A stretch of DNA of 64,000 nt from Mesocentrotus franciscanus. Lineage: Eukaryota; Echinodermata; Echinoidea; Camarodonta; Strongylocentrotidae. Shown one piece after another: positions 35,051 to 46,569 of the stretch. A program made the position numbers and the translations under genes. The stretch covers positions 19,411,910 to 19,475,909 of the forward strand of contig CP137671.1 of the NCBI GenBank assembly GCA_037976565.1, in the 5' to 3' direction. Below the pieces are notes generated by a model. That model saw nothing but the letters and a program-made list of their open reading frames with translations, did not search any database and was not told where the DNA came from. Position 1 is the first letter of the stretch. Every line of letters starts with the position of its first letter.

Positions 35051-35421
35051 TGATGGTACTATTTAACATTTCGGAGGCTATATTCATTATCAAGGAGTTC
35101 CGGACAGTGTGACGAGTTGAATTCTAACTTTCCATAAGAATTTGAGTTTATCGAATGATATGCCATTTTGTTCTACTTGCCTAGGGCGACAGATTTTAAA
35201 CAACAAATAAACAATATTCTATCTTATTACTGTGAATGATAAAGATTATGTTTGACATTATTTTTCTTCATTTAGACCACTTCTAGGTATATTGTTCATA
35301 TCTATGTATCTATATACATTTATGTTATTACATTAGGATAAACTGGGATTCAGGAATCCTGTGCTGACAATGATTAAAATAATGGCAGTCAAAGTCTTCA
35401 TAAAATGGTTTTATCACTTAC

Positions 35422-35545
35422 CTGTACCATACAAACAGAAATGGAGAAGTAACCACGGCAGAGAACATGAAGAATATGAAAAGAGAAAAGAAAACAAGCA
35501 AATTGTTATCAATAGTTTTCTGTGTAGGACTTTAAAATTGATCAT
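35422..35545 (-). other. Candidate 5' exon ending at a consensus donor
   Basis: The minus strand reads ACAG|GTAAGTGA, with the donor after 35422. One frame starts at an ATG at 35545-35543 (Met-Ile-Asn-Phe-Lys-Val-Leu-His-Arg-Lys, then hydrophobic Leu/Ile/Phe/Ser) and resembles a signal peptide. A second frame is also open and hydrophobic. T-rich DNA readily gives such frames by chance, so the exon call is weak. Confidence 0.15.
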
Positions 35546-35552
35546 GTCAAAA

Positions 35553-35603
35553 TATATCTCTCTCTCTCTCTCTTTCTCTTTTCTCTCTTTCTTTCCATCT
35601 ATC

Positions 35604-35639
<36 letters not shown>

Positions 35640-35835
35640 ATCTTCTCACACATTTTCTCTTTTCCTCTTCTTTATTCTTCTTCTTGTATGTCTCTCTTTC
35701 CCTCTCTCCCTCCCTCTCTCTCTTCATCATTTGCCTGCCTTTCCATCTCTCAATCTCTCTCTCCTCTTTCTCTCAATCTCTCTTCCCTTTCCTTTCCTCC
35801 TGCCCTCCCTTCCTCCCTCTCCCTCTCTCTCCTCC
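35553..35835. repeat. (CT)n tracts
   Basis: CT blocks at about 35553-35640 and 35684-35835, separated by T-rich sequence. Confidence 0.95.
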
Positions 35836-35877
35836 AATCAACAAGTATTCCTCCTTAAAACAGCCAATGTCTTGTCA

Positions 35878-36042
35878 TCAGTCCACTCCTTCACTCCAAC
35901 GCCTCCCGACAGCCGCCTTCCAAAAGGACCAACTTCCGGGCGTTGTCTTTTTCTCCCCCTCTTCCACAGGTTTCCCCCCAACCTCGTTACACATGGCGGA
36001 GAATAGGAGCTGAACAATCGTTAGCAGAAAGAGGGCGGCCAT
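35878..36042 (-). CDS. Candidate secreted-protein start (54 codons), possible first exon
   Basis: The ATG at 36042-36040 has a strong context (A at -3, G at +4). It opens a signal-peptide-like stretch, Met-Ala-Ala-Leu-Phe-Leu-Leu then more hydrophobic residues to Ser-Ala-Met-Cys. A charged, soluble-looking segment follows (Lys-Pro-Val-Glu-Glu-Gly-Glu-Lys-Lys, several Trp). The frame runs to a stop at 35880-35878. The sequence is repeat-free and CpG-containing, with an upstream GGAAGTGACGCC ETS/CRE-like word near 36250. No family is recognised. It could be a short secreted peptide or a first exon, although no good donor interrupts it. The opposite strand also has a 34-codon frame from 36041, so strand choice is uncertain. 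Confidence 0.3.
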   Translation of the reverse strand: MAALFLLTIVQLLFSAMCNEVGGKPVEEGEKKTTPGSWSFWKAAVGRRWSEGVD

Positions 36043-36044
36043 GC

Positions 36045-36330
36045 TCGTGAATTTTAATGTCTCCTCGCCAAAAAGACTCAATTTGGAGGGGAAATTTTTG
36101 ACGGAGATCGATGGACTTGGGACGGACGGCAGAAATGCTGTATGAACAACATGCCTATTTCGAGAGAGTCTTGTGTTGTTTCTTCCGTTGTCGATACATT
36201 TCCCTATCATACAACATGATGGGCAATAACATCGTGACAAATAGAGGCGTCACTTCCTCCTGTGAAATCTCCTCTTACACCCCCCACTCGGTCCTTCAAC
36301 TCCGTCGCCAAACAAATTTGGTCCATCAAT
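36045..36330 (-). promoter_or_regulatory. CpG-containing low-repeat island, possible promoter/5' UTR
   Basis: Many CpGs (gccgtccgtccc, tcgatctccgtc, cgacggag and others) and no simple repeats, unlike the flanks. It lies directly upstream of the minus-strand ATG at 36042. A GGAAGTGACGCC word combines ETS and CRE-like cores. The promoter role is inferred. Confidence 0.25.
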
Positions 36331-36339
36331 AGTATTTTT

Positions 36340-38110
36340 GCCAGATGCAAATATCAGGGGAACAGTGGACAAAAAAGAAATTGTGTTGCAGATCAGTTTG
36401 AATCATAATGAAGTAATGAATACAATGTATCTCAATGAGTGTTACTTCATAAACTATTGTACCTATGGCACATACCTGTATATTTTTAAGACATAAAGCA
36501 TAGCAATCATAGCACTACTTCAAAGAAGTGAGTATTATTAATCTAAATATCCTATCTTTTCATAAGAATTTGAGGGAAAAAGATGAATCTCTATATATTG
36601 ACAATACAACATTGAAATTGAGAGGAATTGCCTACACTACAAAGGCCAAGAAAAACACACCTATTATGAAAACAGTAAACTATCTAACAAAGTCCTCCTG
36701 TAATATATAGACCTGCACTATTATACATATTTTATCCTTGGAAATGTCAAACTTAATTGCTTTCAATATGCTTTAAAATATGCAATGAAACTGTATTTAT
36801 GTAAAGCTAGGACTATACTACTCATCCCATTTCATATGCAAGCTTTTCTGTCTATATAGACATCAACAAGTGCAATAACTTGTAAATAATTCGTACACAT
36901 GTATAAGTAACTGTTATCTTTCCACTCTGTTAACGCATTAGCAACTGATCCATTTCATCCATTGTATACCTACTGAGTATACTCCCAATGTTCAATTACC
37001 ATAAAAACACACACACACAACAGCCTGCACAAAAACAGCTCCCCTTTCCTATTTTCATCCCAACAATACAAGACCCCAAAAATCACAAGCAATAATTTAT
37101 GATATCAACTATCATCGTCATGGTAACGACATGCCTGGCTTCTCCGTGTGCCACCAGCGGGAGGATATCATTTGTGTCGGCGGGAAATAGCAATTTACAA
37201 ATTAGTACTATGGATTGAATTAAATTAGTGCTGAAATGAATACCTGCGCTTGGCGTGAACTCCTTTCGTCTCGGTGGGCAGCGACAGAGAATGGAAGATA
37301 GGTTTCGGGGAACCACAATGGGTGAAATGTAGAGTGTAGATGACCAGGCTTGAACAGCAGATTTGATAGCAATTAGACAATGAAAACTATACTTTCAGTC
37401 TCTGATTATGAAAGTGGTATAGATGCATTAAAATGAGTGCTGATAATCAGAAACTGTAATTTTCATTGTGAAAACTCATTTTTTCTGTTTTTAACTTCAT
37501 CTGCCTAACGCATACTTAATCCTTGATGAAGTAGCTGCATTGAAGATTGAAGATGAAGAAATCACTTGATTTTGGTATTTTGGGGATTTTAAAATGATCT
37601 GAAATGAGAGCTAATAATCTTTTAGGGACAATATCACATGCATGATGTCAATACTTCTGTAATGCAAATGGTTGCTAGAAGCATACTGTAATTTGCAATT
37701 ATGTCTCTTTTGATGCGAAGATCTAAATCTTTTTGTAATGTGTATTAACTCTCCTCTCATGCAAAAAATCTAGCTGACTAGAAAATAGAAATAAATAATA
37801 AATTGATTTCAGCATCATCCCTCTTCTTTCCCTGATGCCCTCTCTCCATCACCTCAAATTTCATTTCCCCATCCCTCCCAATTATCAGTGTGATGGTGCC
37901 CCCCTGCCCCCTCTGCAGAAGGCTTTTCAATGCTCTATCCCCCTCTAAGCCCTCTTAAACACCCTTTTCTGCTCCTTCAAATCTACCTACATGTACTCCC
38001 CATCTCTTCAAACACTCATCTACCAACTGCTTTTCTCCCTTCTTTTCCCCCTTCAAACATTTTCAGAAGAAATTTGTTGAGACCCTCACAAAATTATCCC
38101 CTTGGGATTT
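36340..38110. other. No gene seen; (CA)n
   Basis: AT-rich sequence with a (CA)n run at about 37004-37020. A consensus-like minus-strand donor (CAG|GTATGTG, exon side at 36476) has no supporting frame. Confidence 0.45.
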
Positions 38111-38117
38111 TAAAGAG

Positions 38118-38300
38118 CATACTTCTCTTGTCTTTCAAAATGTCAAAGTCACAAAGATTCTTTTGTCTTTCAATATGTCAAGGTCATTGAATGTCTCAAG
38201 TCCTTCAATGTGTCAAGGTCATTGAATTTCTCTCATCTTCAATATGTCAAGGTCGACTTGTTTCTCTTGCGCTTGCTAATATGTGAAGGTCGCTGACTCA
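38118..38300. repeat. 35-bp minisatellite of nuclear-receptor half-sites
   Basis: Five units with period 34-37 bp. Each carries TCAAAGTCA (38143), TCAAGGTCA (38178), TCAAGGTCA (38213), TCAAGGTCG (38247) or TGAAGGTCG (38284), embedded in 'tttcaatatgtcaaggtcat'. TCAAGGTCA is the monomer site of FTZ-F1/SF-1 and ERR-type receptors. The array could bind such proteins, or it could be a neutral minisatellite. Confidence 0.7.
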
Positions 38301-38314
38301 GAGCAGGAACTGTA

Positions 38315-38712
38315 GCTGCATTTACACTGCAGCCAAAAACCATTGATTTTTTTCACATTCCAGTGTTTTGCAGGTAGTTAATTGCATAGCAACTTCGGGC
38401 AAACACAACGAAAACAAATATTTAAAAATCCAGCTCTGGAGTGTGGTTTTTTTAATCTGCCATAGTTTCACAGATTTTTTGCAGTGTAAAAGCAAACTTT
38501 GGTAAGATACCTGTTTTTGCTCATGTGACTCTCCTCGCTTCCATGCTAATGCATGCAGGGCACCGACAAGTCGCACATGCGCACTACTCACCCCAAAATT
38601 GGTACGAGCAAAGTTCAATGTTTTTTATGGGTTTTTCCAGTAGTGTTAATTAAATGGTAGACCAAAAAATCAATGATTTTTCAAAATGGTGTTTGGGATG
38701 TGTAAATGGGCC
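38315..38712. mobile_element. MITE-like element with 'catttacac' ends
   Basis: The left end 'ctgcatttacactgcagcca' leads into 'aaaaccattgattttt'. The right end, reverse complemented, is 'ggcccatttacacatcccaa', leading into 'aaaatcattgatttttt'. The ends are related to those of the 4.3-kb element. The interior has no credible frame and no clear duplication was seen. Confidence 0.5.
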
Positions 38713-38919
38713 TTGTGACATTCCCAACAAAGTACTTAGCATCAATCTATCATCTATTCGTCATCTTTGGAAGTATTGTGGAGGGCATTCACAAGAAGGA
38801 ACTTGTATAAAGAAATGTACTTGGAATCACAAAACAACGAGAAGTGGTAAGAGTAATGTATCAAGGAATTGTTGTAGTGACAAATAGATTTGGGGAATAT
38901 CAGCTTACACTACATATTT

Positions 38920-39264
38920 AATAATAATAATCTGGATTTTTATAGCGCTTAATACGAAATGCCGTCTCTAATGCTTTACAGATATTATTACCCTGGTCAT
39001 CGGATTCATTCATGCACAATGTGCACCATCTCCACTCTCTAGGGAGTATTCCCAGTTTCCTAGCATATGTTCACCATGAGGGCATATATGGCAATTATTA
39101 ACACAAAGACTCTCGTCATCCTACCAGGTCCCCATTTCTCTCCTGGGTATGGAGTAGCCAATGTAGATTAATGCCTTGCCAAAAGACATCAGTGCCGTGT
39201 CATGGATAGAACCCATGACCTTTGAATTTCAAGTCAAGTGCTTAAACCACTCGACCACGACACC
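38920..39264 (-). mobile_element. Complete tRNA-derived SINE, 345 bp
   Basis: On the minus strand from 39264 the head reads GGTGTCGTGGTCGAGTGG, an excellent A box of a Ser/Leu-type tRNA. A B-box-like GGGTTCTATCC follows about 45 bases on. The body follows, then 'aagcgctataaaaatcc' and a (TTA)n tail at 38920-38930. The tail phrase resembles 3' ends shared by SINEs with L2/CR1-clade LINEs, which would supply the reverse transcriptase. The anticodon arm reads like tRNA-Ser, but there is no paired acceptor stem, so it is not a working tRNA gene. Confidence 0.8.
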
Positions 39265-39269
39265 TTTAC

Positions 39270-39855
39270 CAGTGTCACCTATCCTCATAGGTATACAATT
39301 ATAGCAACTGGTCATATCAGCTGGTGCTCACGAATCCCCCATTCCGTTCAATACGATGTTTACAAACACACATTAATTCTTCATTTTTGTTTTTGTTCGA
39401 TAAGATGATTAAACATCAGTTTTTCGCTATACTATATTTCATTATACAATACGTCATACTAGTTTGAGACAAGAAAGACCTAATAACTTAACTTATAGAC
39501 AAATTGTCTTTGTATAGATAATAGATAAGTTGTAGATTATTTTTGCTCATTTGAAAAGGGGGGAGGTCAATGAATCACACGTATAAAATCTTCCTCAGAT
39601 AAATTTTAATCGTCATTTGTTCGCTCATCAATTTCTGATTCAGAATAATATTTTCCAAATGCATCTCTTCATCCTCATTTCACAACTAAATACACAATTA
39701 AATTAAGATGAAATCATCTGGTGGTAAAATGTTGACTATCTTTGTCCACTTCTGTTGACCTCACGCTCCCATCCTCGTTCATAACATTGCTGAAGTGTCC
39801 CATGGTATAAAGAAAATTGAAGCAATTATCCTCAATTACCAATTACAAGTACCAA
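39270..39855. other. No gene seen
   Basis: AT-rich unique-looking sequence, no feature recognised. Confidence 0.45.
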
Positions 39856-39861
39856 TGATCT

Positions 39862-39940
39862 CTCGCTCTCATTCTCTCTCTCTATCTCTCTCTCCTCATC
39901 TCTCTCTCCATCATCTCTCTCTCTCTCTCTCTCTCTCCAT
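39862..39940. repeat. (CT)n tract
   Basis: CT dinucleotides with CATC interruptions. Confidence 0.95.
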
Positions 39941-40403
39941 TATGAATATCATGAATCTTTCTCACTCATATGAAAACAAAAACACCTTTTCATGATTACA
40001 AATATTACTGAAGTGACTCTCCAGTATTAACTCCCAGACACCTAAAAACTTCTCTTCAAGTATTTTTTTCTTTTTCTTCTTGCTACATTCTCACAAGTGT
40101 GAGTTATCCATAAAAAAAACAGATTGAGGAAGGTTGATACCCTGCTAAGAACCTCCCTTTAGAATTATTCCCTCACACTTTTCTACCTCACAATGATATC
40201 CCAGCAAGAGGGGGGGGGGGCGGTTATGGAGAGAGACTTGAGAAATGATCGGAGTATGACACGGGTTTCGTGAAGGGAACGTGTCAAAATAAATATGTCG
40301 ACAAGCCCGCGGTTCGCTCCGAGATCGAGGCGTATGCATTATTCAAGCGGCAACTTCACGCTGAATCGCAAAAATGCGCATGCAGACTTGGCTTGCTGCA
40401 GCT

Positions 40404-40735
40404 GAGGGAGAGGGCAGGAGAGATTGCAAGAGAGAAAGGGAGAGAGAGAGAGAGAGAAAGAGCGAAATAGAGTGAGAGAGAAAGAGAGGGAGAGAGAAAG
40501 AGAGAGAGAGAAAGAGAGAAAGAGAGAGATAGAGAAAGAGAGGGAGAGAGAGAGAGAGAGAAATAGAGAGAGGGGAGAGAAAAGGAAAAAGAGGTACAGA
40601 AAAAGAAATGGAAGAAGAGGGAGAAAGAGAAGAGAAAGAAAGGGGAAAAGCTTGATAAATGGAGGAAGAGAAGAGAGAAAAGAGAAGAGGATGGGAAGGG
40701 AGGGGGAGAGGGGAGAGACACAGAAAGAGAATAGT
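40404..40735. repeat. (GA)n purine array
   Basis: GAGAGA/GAAAGA text on the plus strand, one of the few large arrays in this orientation. The Arg/Glu/Lys frame across it is an artefact. Confidence 0.95.
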
Positions 40736-40739
40736 ATAT

Positions 40740-41340
40740 GAATGATTAATACAGTATTACAATAGAATAAAGATAATACACATTACAGAGTGCAACTTAT
40801 TCATGAAGACAGAGCAAAACATGATAAACAGAAGCAATTGAAAATTAAATCTCTGAAGTTAAAATCTAGCTCAAGACAAGTAAATTATACAGAACAGCAT
40901 AAACAAATTATATAACATCATGTTGGGACACATGTGTACATAAATGTAGTCCTTATAGCAAAGTGCTCAATACAATTAACACAATAAAAATGCACACATA
41001 AAAATTCTAATGAAAATTGAAAGTAGAGGGAGAAGTAAATAACTAAAAAGAATACTTATAACACAATACTATTTTCATTCTTCATCTCGACTTTACATCA
41101 AGAGGTTGAGGGTCTGAATTCCTGTACGATGTACATGTCCTAGAGATGAGGCATTTTATCAACATTTGTTTCTCTTGACCCAGGCATGAATTAGGTACCT
41201 GGTTGGGTTTACTTGAAACATTCTGTCACCTTTAAACAATAAATGCAGTTATAATATATATTTCTTCAATACCTGAGATGTGTCTATAGTAGTTACATTA
41301 TGAAGTGATATGTGCTACCAAAAAAATCAACAAAAGAACG
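40740..41340. other. No gene seen
   Basis: AT-rich sequence of random character. Confidence 0.45.
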
Positions 41341-41345
41341 ATAGC

Positions 41346-41413
41346 ATCTGTTTGAAGCCCAAAAGGTGATAATTCATTATCTTTGACACTTCTTCTGGCT
41401 CTTAACAGAAGAT
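41346..41413. repeat. Dispersed hairpin repeat
   Basis: Left arm catctgtttgaagcccaaaa and right arm cttcttctggctcttaacag around a ~20-base loop. It is followed by 'aagatactgtacc'. Confidence 0.6.
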
Positions 41414-41499
41414 ACTGTACCAGATAATCTCTAGGATCCGAAATAAGTACTTCTAAACAAGGAGAGGAGGAGAGGATGGAAAGAGGAGAGGATGGAAAA

Positions 41500-41885
41500 A
41501 GGATGAGTCGAACAAGCAAAGTGTTATAATTTCTGAGGCACTTTTGAAGTATCAAGAAAAATGGCATCCAAATGTGATAGGCACTGCGCACAGCCAGAAC
41601 ACTATTATCACTACTAATAGATGATTTCAAGTATCACAAATAAGCACTCTTTAAAAAAAAAAAGAGGTGGGCGGAGAGGAGACATAAAGGGTAGGTCGAA
41701 CAAGAAAGTGTTATAATTTAGAAGCACTTTGGAAGCATCAAGAGAAGTTGCATTAAATTGTGATATGCCCTGCCCAAAACCAGAATACTGATGCCGCTAC
41801 TAAGAGATAATTTCAAGTATCAAGAATATATACTGCTAAAAACAGAGATAAGAAGGGGAAGTGAAGAGAGAAAAGCGACGGACGG
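41500..41885. repeat. Tandem duplication, 188-bp period
   Basis: Units begin with 'gtcgaacaag' at 41507 and 41695. Both continue 'aaagtgttataattt', then 'atttcaagtatca', and each is preceded by a GA-rich spacer. Confidence 0.8.
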
Positions 41886-42079
41886 CGGGTGGAACATGCA
41901 CAGTCGTGTTAAGAAGCAAGAAAGCGTTTTGCTTGAATGATAGTAATTCCCTTCATCACACTCGCTACTCCCGAGGGGCTTCGATGGGGGGCTCTCAGGA
42001 AGGGCTACTCCAAGGTCCTTCACCTCAAAGAGGTGTCAAGATAACCTTTCTCATTACCCCTCCTTCATTCCCAAATCTC

Positions 42080-42205
42080 TAGGTCCATTTACACCATGAA
42101 AAACTGTGATTTCAAAGTCCCCCCTTTTTTTTCCACCTACCGTCATACCAAACTCTGGGCTCATCAACACCATGAACATCTGTGATTTTTAAAGTAGGTT
42201 TTTTG
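42080..42205. repeat. Local duplication, ~79-bp period
   Basis: 'Ccatttacaccatgaaaaac' followed by 'tgtgattt' near 42086, and 'catcaacaccatgaacatc' followed by 'tgtgattt' near 42165. Confidence 0.6.
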
Positions 42206-42427
42206 GTCAAGTTGTTTTCACTTGTAGCAAAATAATGCAAGTCCAAAAAACGATGTAGCGTGACCTATGGTTGTTACTTGATGGAAACTTATCATTAAAA
42301 AAAATGAGTTTGTTATCTTTCAAGGTGTCAACACATTCCTTATCTCACGCTCTACCTGTAACAGTCCTCCCGTCAGAGGTTTCAGACTCAATCTTGGTAT
42401 CTGAAAGGCTACTCAATAACACACGAT

Positions 42428-42745
42428 GAGAGGAGGTAGGAAGGGCATGAAGAAAAATCTAGTAAAATGGTGAAGAGAGATAGAGAGAGGGGGTGAGAGA
42501 GAGAAGAGAGATAAAAGAGAGAGAGAGAGCAAGAGAGAGAGCAAGAGAGACTTGAGAGAGGAGTGTAATGACAGACAGCAAGAGCAGTAAGAGAGATGTG
42601 AGAGAGAGGGAGGGGGAGAGTAAGGGAGGAGAGAGTAAGGGAGAGGGAGAGAAAGAGAGAGAGAGAGGGGATACAGACCATGAGAGAAAGAGGGAAAGAG
42701 AGAGAGAAAAAGAAGAAGAAGAAGAAGAGGGAAGTGGAAAGGAAG
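42428..42745. repeat. (GA)n / GAA array
   Basis: Purine-rich on the plus strand, with a GAAGAAGAA segment near 42710. All frames across it are low complexity. Confidence 0.95.
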
Positions 42746-43399
42746 AGAAAAGCAATTAATGATGGCATGAAAAGACAAAACAGACCAATTCATACAAAAC
42801 CTTTACCTCTCCCCCCCCCCCAAAAAGGGGTTCTCTTTACTACCCCCAAAACTTGTCTAAGACCTGCCCGACATTGCAACATAGAGTGGAAATGATCCGC
42901 TTTATGTCTATCTCTTAGCAGGTGAGGACGATGATCTTCTCTCAATACATCGAAAGAACCATTGATGAATTTCAATATTTTTTTTTCCAAATGGGAGGGA
43001 GGCGCTTGGTACATCGACACATTACTTATTTTTGACATTTCTCCTTGGAGCAGACAACTACTCAGATATGAAAACGGACTCCAGATCTATGATTTATTCA
43101 AACAAGAAAGGCATCGTCGATTCATTACACAAAGAAACTCATGAAAAGGGGCCATCAATAAATTATTCCATTTTGATCATTCTGTTTTTAATAAAATACA
43201 ATGAGCATATAATTATGAGGATGTGCATGAGGATGATCTTCATACAGAGTCCTCCTGCCACTTACAAACTCATTGTCTGAATTATTCAGGCAAGAAAGAT
43301 GGCATTCATTTATGATACACACGTTGTCAACTTTTGAAAACTGATGTATTTTTGTGGTTCATGATCCTACTCTGTCAGCCTGCAGATATCTTCACATCT

Positions 43400-44330
43400 A
43401 GGGATTTAAGACGGTGATGTTCACAATTGTAAAGAGGGTTAAAAATAACTTCCATAATTAAGAACATGTTCCTCGGGAGTTTTCTTTCACCTTTTTCCAT
43501 TCCTTAAATTTTACTTTCATCCTTCACTATCTTCTCATTTTTTCCCCTCTCCGAAAATGGTGTTAGGAACGATTGTAAAAGGGTTGAAGTTAACTTTTTT
43601 CTCCTATATATATATAATAATACTGGTATCTGTCATTGATCTGGAAGACTTAAAAACAACTTGTTCATCTTGTATTGTGACACCTTTTCCATTACCGGTA
43701 ATTGCAAAAATATTTCAAGTAATATTCCTCCCTTCCCTTGGTATCATCAGTATTCCTTTCTCCAATTTCATATTTGTCCTTGAATTTTTTCCTCCTAACT
43801 CTAATTCTCCATCTTAAATAATGACACTATCCTGTAAAGACCAAAAAAGGTTTAGAAATAACTTGTTCATCACAGTTTGCCATGTTACCATTTCCTGAAG
43901 TTCATTGGGATTTTCTTTCCTTCTATTTCTATCACTCTTCCTTTCTCTTTTCCTACAACTTATCTTTTCTTTCTCTTCTCATTTTTCTCTATCTTTAAAG
44001 GTAATGGTATTGGTCATGGACACATAAGCTTGTTATTTGTTAATCTCAATGTATCACAATACTGTTTCCATAATTAAAAAATATATATCTTTGGGTTTCA
44101 ATTGAATTCTCCTCCTTTTTTCTGAGTATTCCTTTTCGTATTTCTCCATTTCTTTAACATTCCTCCTTATTCTTCTCACTTTTCTCCCTCTCTCTCTCTA
44201 TCAAATTGTGATGGCATCAGACCCAATTGTAAACAGGTTGAGAACAACTGAACTTAAACACGATATGTCACGTTACCATAATTATAATTAACTAAAATGC
44301 TCCTTGGGAGTTTATTTCTTTCTATAGTTA

Positions 44331-44413
<83 letters not shown>

Positions 44414-44600
44414 CCTCCAATTTAACTTTCCTCCTCTTTCTCCCACTCTTCTCCAATTGTAATATCACACATCATGTCAAGGGGTTCAGGACAAACTTGT
44501 TCATCTCCAGGTGTCAAGAACCATTTTCATAATTAACGAAATGTTCCCAGGGAATTATGTTTCATTTATCCATGCTCTCCACCACTATTGCTTTCTTGAT
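43400..44600. repeat. Diverged tandem array with CT-rich spacers
   Basis: Recurring phrases are 'aattgtaaagagggtt', 'aataacttgttcat', 'cataattaa' and 'atgttcctcgggagtttt', each followed by a pyrimidine tract. Units start near 43420, 43570, 43830, 44000, 44205 and 44445. A further unit resumes at about 45180 beyond the inserted element 44609-45134. Confidence 0.6.
44333..44425. repeat. (CT)n microsatellite
   Basis: Pure CT runs within the tandem array described at 43400-44600. Confidence 0.95.
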
Positions 44601-44608
44601 CAGCTTAA

Positions 44609-45134
44609 AGGTACTATGTCCCATTTGCAGACAACATCAAATTCTGTAGAACTTTGCAGGAATTAAATATGTCACGTATGTTCTATCTGTGAAATTTAAA
44701 CGTTAGCAGTGTGCTAGTATTCAAATTATGCAAGGAAACCTGTTTACTTTCTAGACTTCACTGTCAGATGCTATTGAGTGACTGACTGACATCTTTTTTC
44801 TTTGGTAATAACATACGTAAAATGAGCTGTAAAGGGTACATGAGCATTTGTCTACATCAATAACCCACTTTGTGTAATGGCCAAAATTAAACTGATTGAA
44901 TCTTTGAGCAGAACAAAACGTACAACCATTCTGCACAAAGGTCTGAAAATCAGACTATTTACTAAAAAGGATTTCAATCCCTAAAGTCGAATCGACAACT
45001 AACGGTCGTTATTTTCCCATAAAAACGTTTTCAAACCCTTTCGTTTTGAGGGAAGTTCTAAATTAGTATTATCTTTCAAATGCCGGTGGAATTTAACCTT
45101 TTCATTTTGGGCCTGCAAATGGGTCATAGTACCT
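44609..45134. mobile_element. TTAA-flanked MITE, family F5
   Basis: A 526-bp element between TTAA at 44605-44608 and 45135-45138. The left end is AGGTACTATGTCCCATTTGC and the right end, reverse complemented, AGGTACTATGACCCATTTGC. It interrupts the tandem array at 43.4-45.3 kb. No transposase frame was seen. Confidence 0.85.
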
Positions 45135-45439
45135 TTAAGTTTAAGACACTCCTTTACTCCAACCATTTTTCTCTGTCCAACCAAGGTGGGAATAGCTTCT
45201 CAAGTTCTCATGATTAGCACCATGTTCCCTGGGATTCATTTCATCTATTGTTAACTTCTTCAATCAGGTAATTTCTGTTTCTCATCTTGAGCAGTTCAAT
45301 TTTCTTTTTCAGTTATTCAAGACTTTTTTCTTCTTCTTTTTTTCTCGATCTGGGGATTTATTTTACTGGAATTCATTTGGAGTATTTCCTATCTCTCTAT
45401 TTTCCACTCCCCTCATCTCTATCATGCTCATAGCTTCTT

Positions 45440-45638
45440 CTTTTTTTCTCTCTCGCTCTCTCAATCGCTCTATCACTCACTCTCCCCCTTCCCCTTTCTC
45501 TCTCTCTCTCTCTCTCTCTTCCAATGTCACTTCATTTTTCATTGATGGGTTACAGATCAGAACATTTTCCCTCTTCTCTTTACTTCCTTCTATCCCCCTT
45601 TATAAAAAACTGGATCTCTTTTCACATTTTCTAATCCT

Positions 45639-45678
<40 letters not shown>

Positions 45679-45865
45679 CCTCTCCACCCCCTTCTCTCTC
45701 TCTCTCTTTCTCCCTCCCTGCTCCCCACTCTCTCTCTCTCTCTCTCTCTCTCACACCCTCCATCTCTCTCTCCTTCTCTAGGTTCTCTGACTTTTTCACT
45801 TCTTTTTCTCCTTTTCTCACTCTCTCTCTCTCTTTCTCCTCCTCCTTTCATTTTGTCACCTTTCA
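45440..45865. repeat. (CT)n arrays
   Basis: Several CT blocks with CCCT and TTTC interruptions. They give low-complexity frames on both strands. Confidence 0.95.
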
Positions 45866-45899
45866 TGAAACATTCAATCACTCTCCTGTATCCCTCCTA

Positions 45900-46560
45900 A
45901 ATCTGCACGATGTAACTCCTAATCCCTCGTAGCAAACTCCCTGCTCAACGGCTGTCCTCGACCTCGGCAAAACCTTTCCTCCGAGGACCTCTCTAATAGC
46001 AGCTTCAAGGTCATGTGATCAATACCATCTATTGATTCATTCATAAAGCCTGTCAGACGCTGTACTTTTCTTATCCATTGCAAATCATCCACACGCACAG
46101 TCCTGACGATTGGATGGAAATGTAAAAAAGCGATAATATCCTAACTTGTCACTGTGATTGCGCCAACTCGGATATAAAGACAAAGATTAATAATGCAACG
46201 ATATTTTGAGTGGAGATACCGGCCCAGCTGCCATTTTTTCAAAGTACATTTGACCAAGAGCTGTCTATTCATTGTAGTAGCCCTTATGAGGTAAAATCAT
46301 TTTGTAACCATATTGTTTCTGCTAATATAAATACAGTTTCGTCTGCGTATTGTGGGGGTTTTTAACACAAATTTTGACCTATGGCCTTGCGTATATGTAT
46401 GAAAACCTATGCATATCAGACAAAGAAAATAAAATTCTGTACCCTAATATCCATTTTCCCTAATTGAAGGCAAAAAGGTATCATTCTACAAATTTTTTAA
46501 AGACAATTTAATCGGAAGAAATATAGTGATCGCTGTACTAAGATGAATGAATTTCACACT
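45900..46560. other. No gene seen; one TCAAGGTCA site
   Basis: A GC-richer patch at 45905-46115 contains TCAAGGTCA at 46005-46013. The remainder is AT-rich. No gene evidence. Confidence 0.4.
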
Positions 46561-46569
46561 CTGTATTAC

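Noticed and set aside
39200..39264. tRNA-Ser gene on the minus strand
   Set aside because: A and B boxes are present, but the B box is altered, the acceptor stem does not close and the sequence continues into a SINE body.
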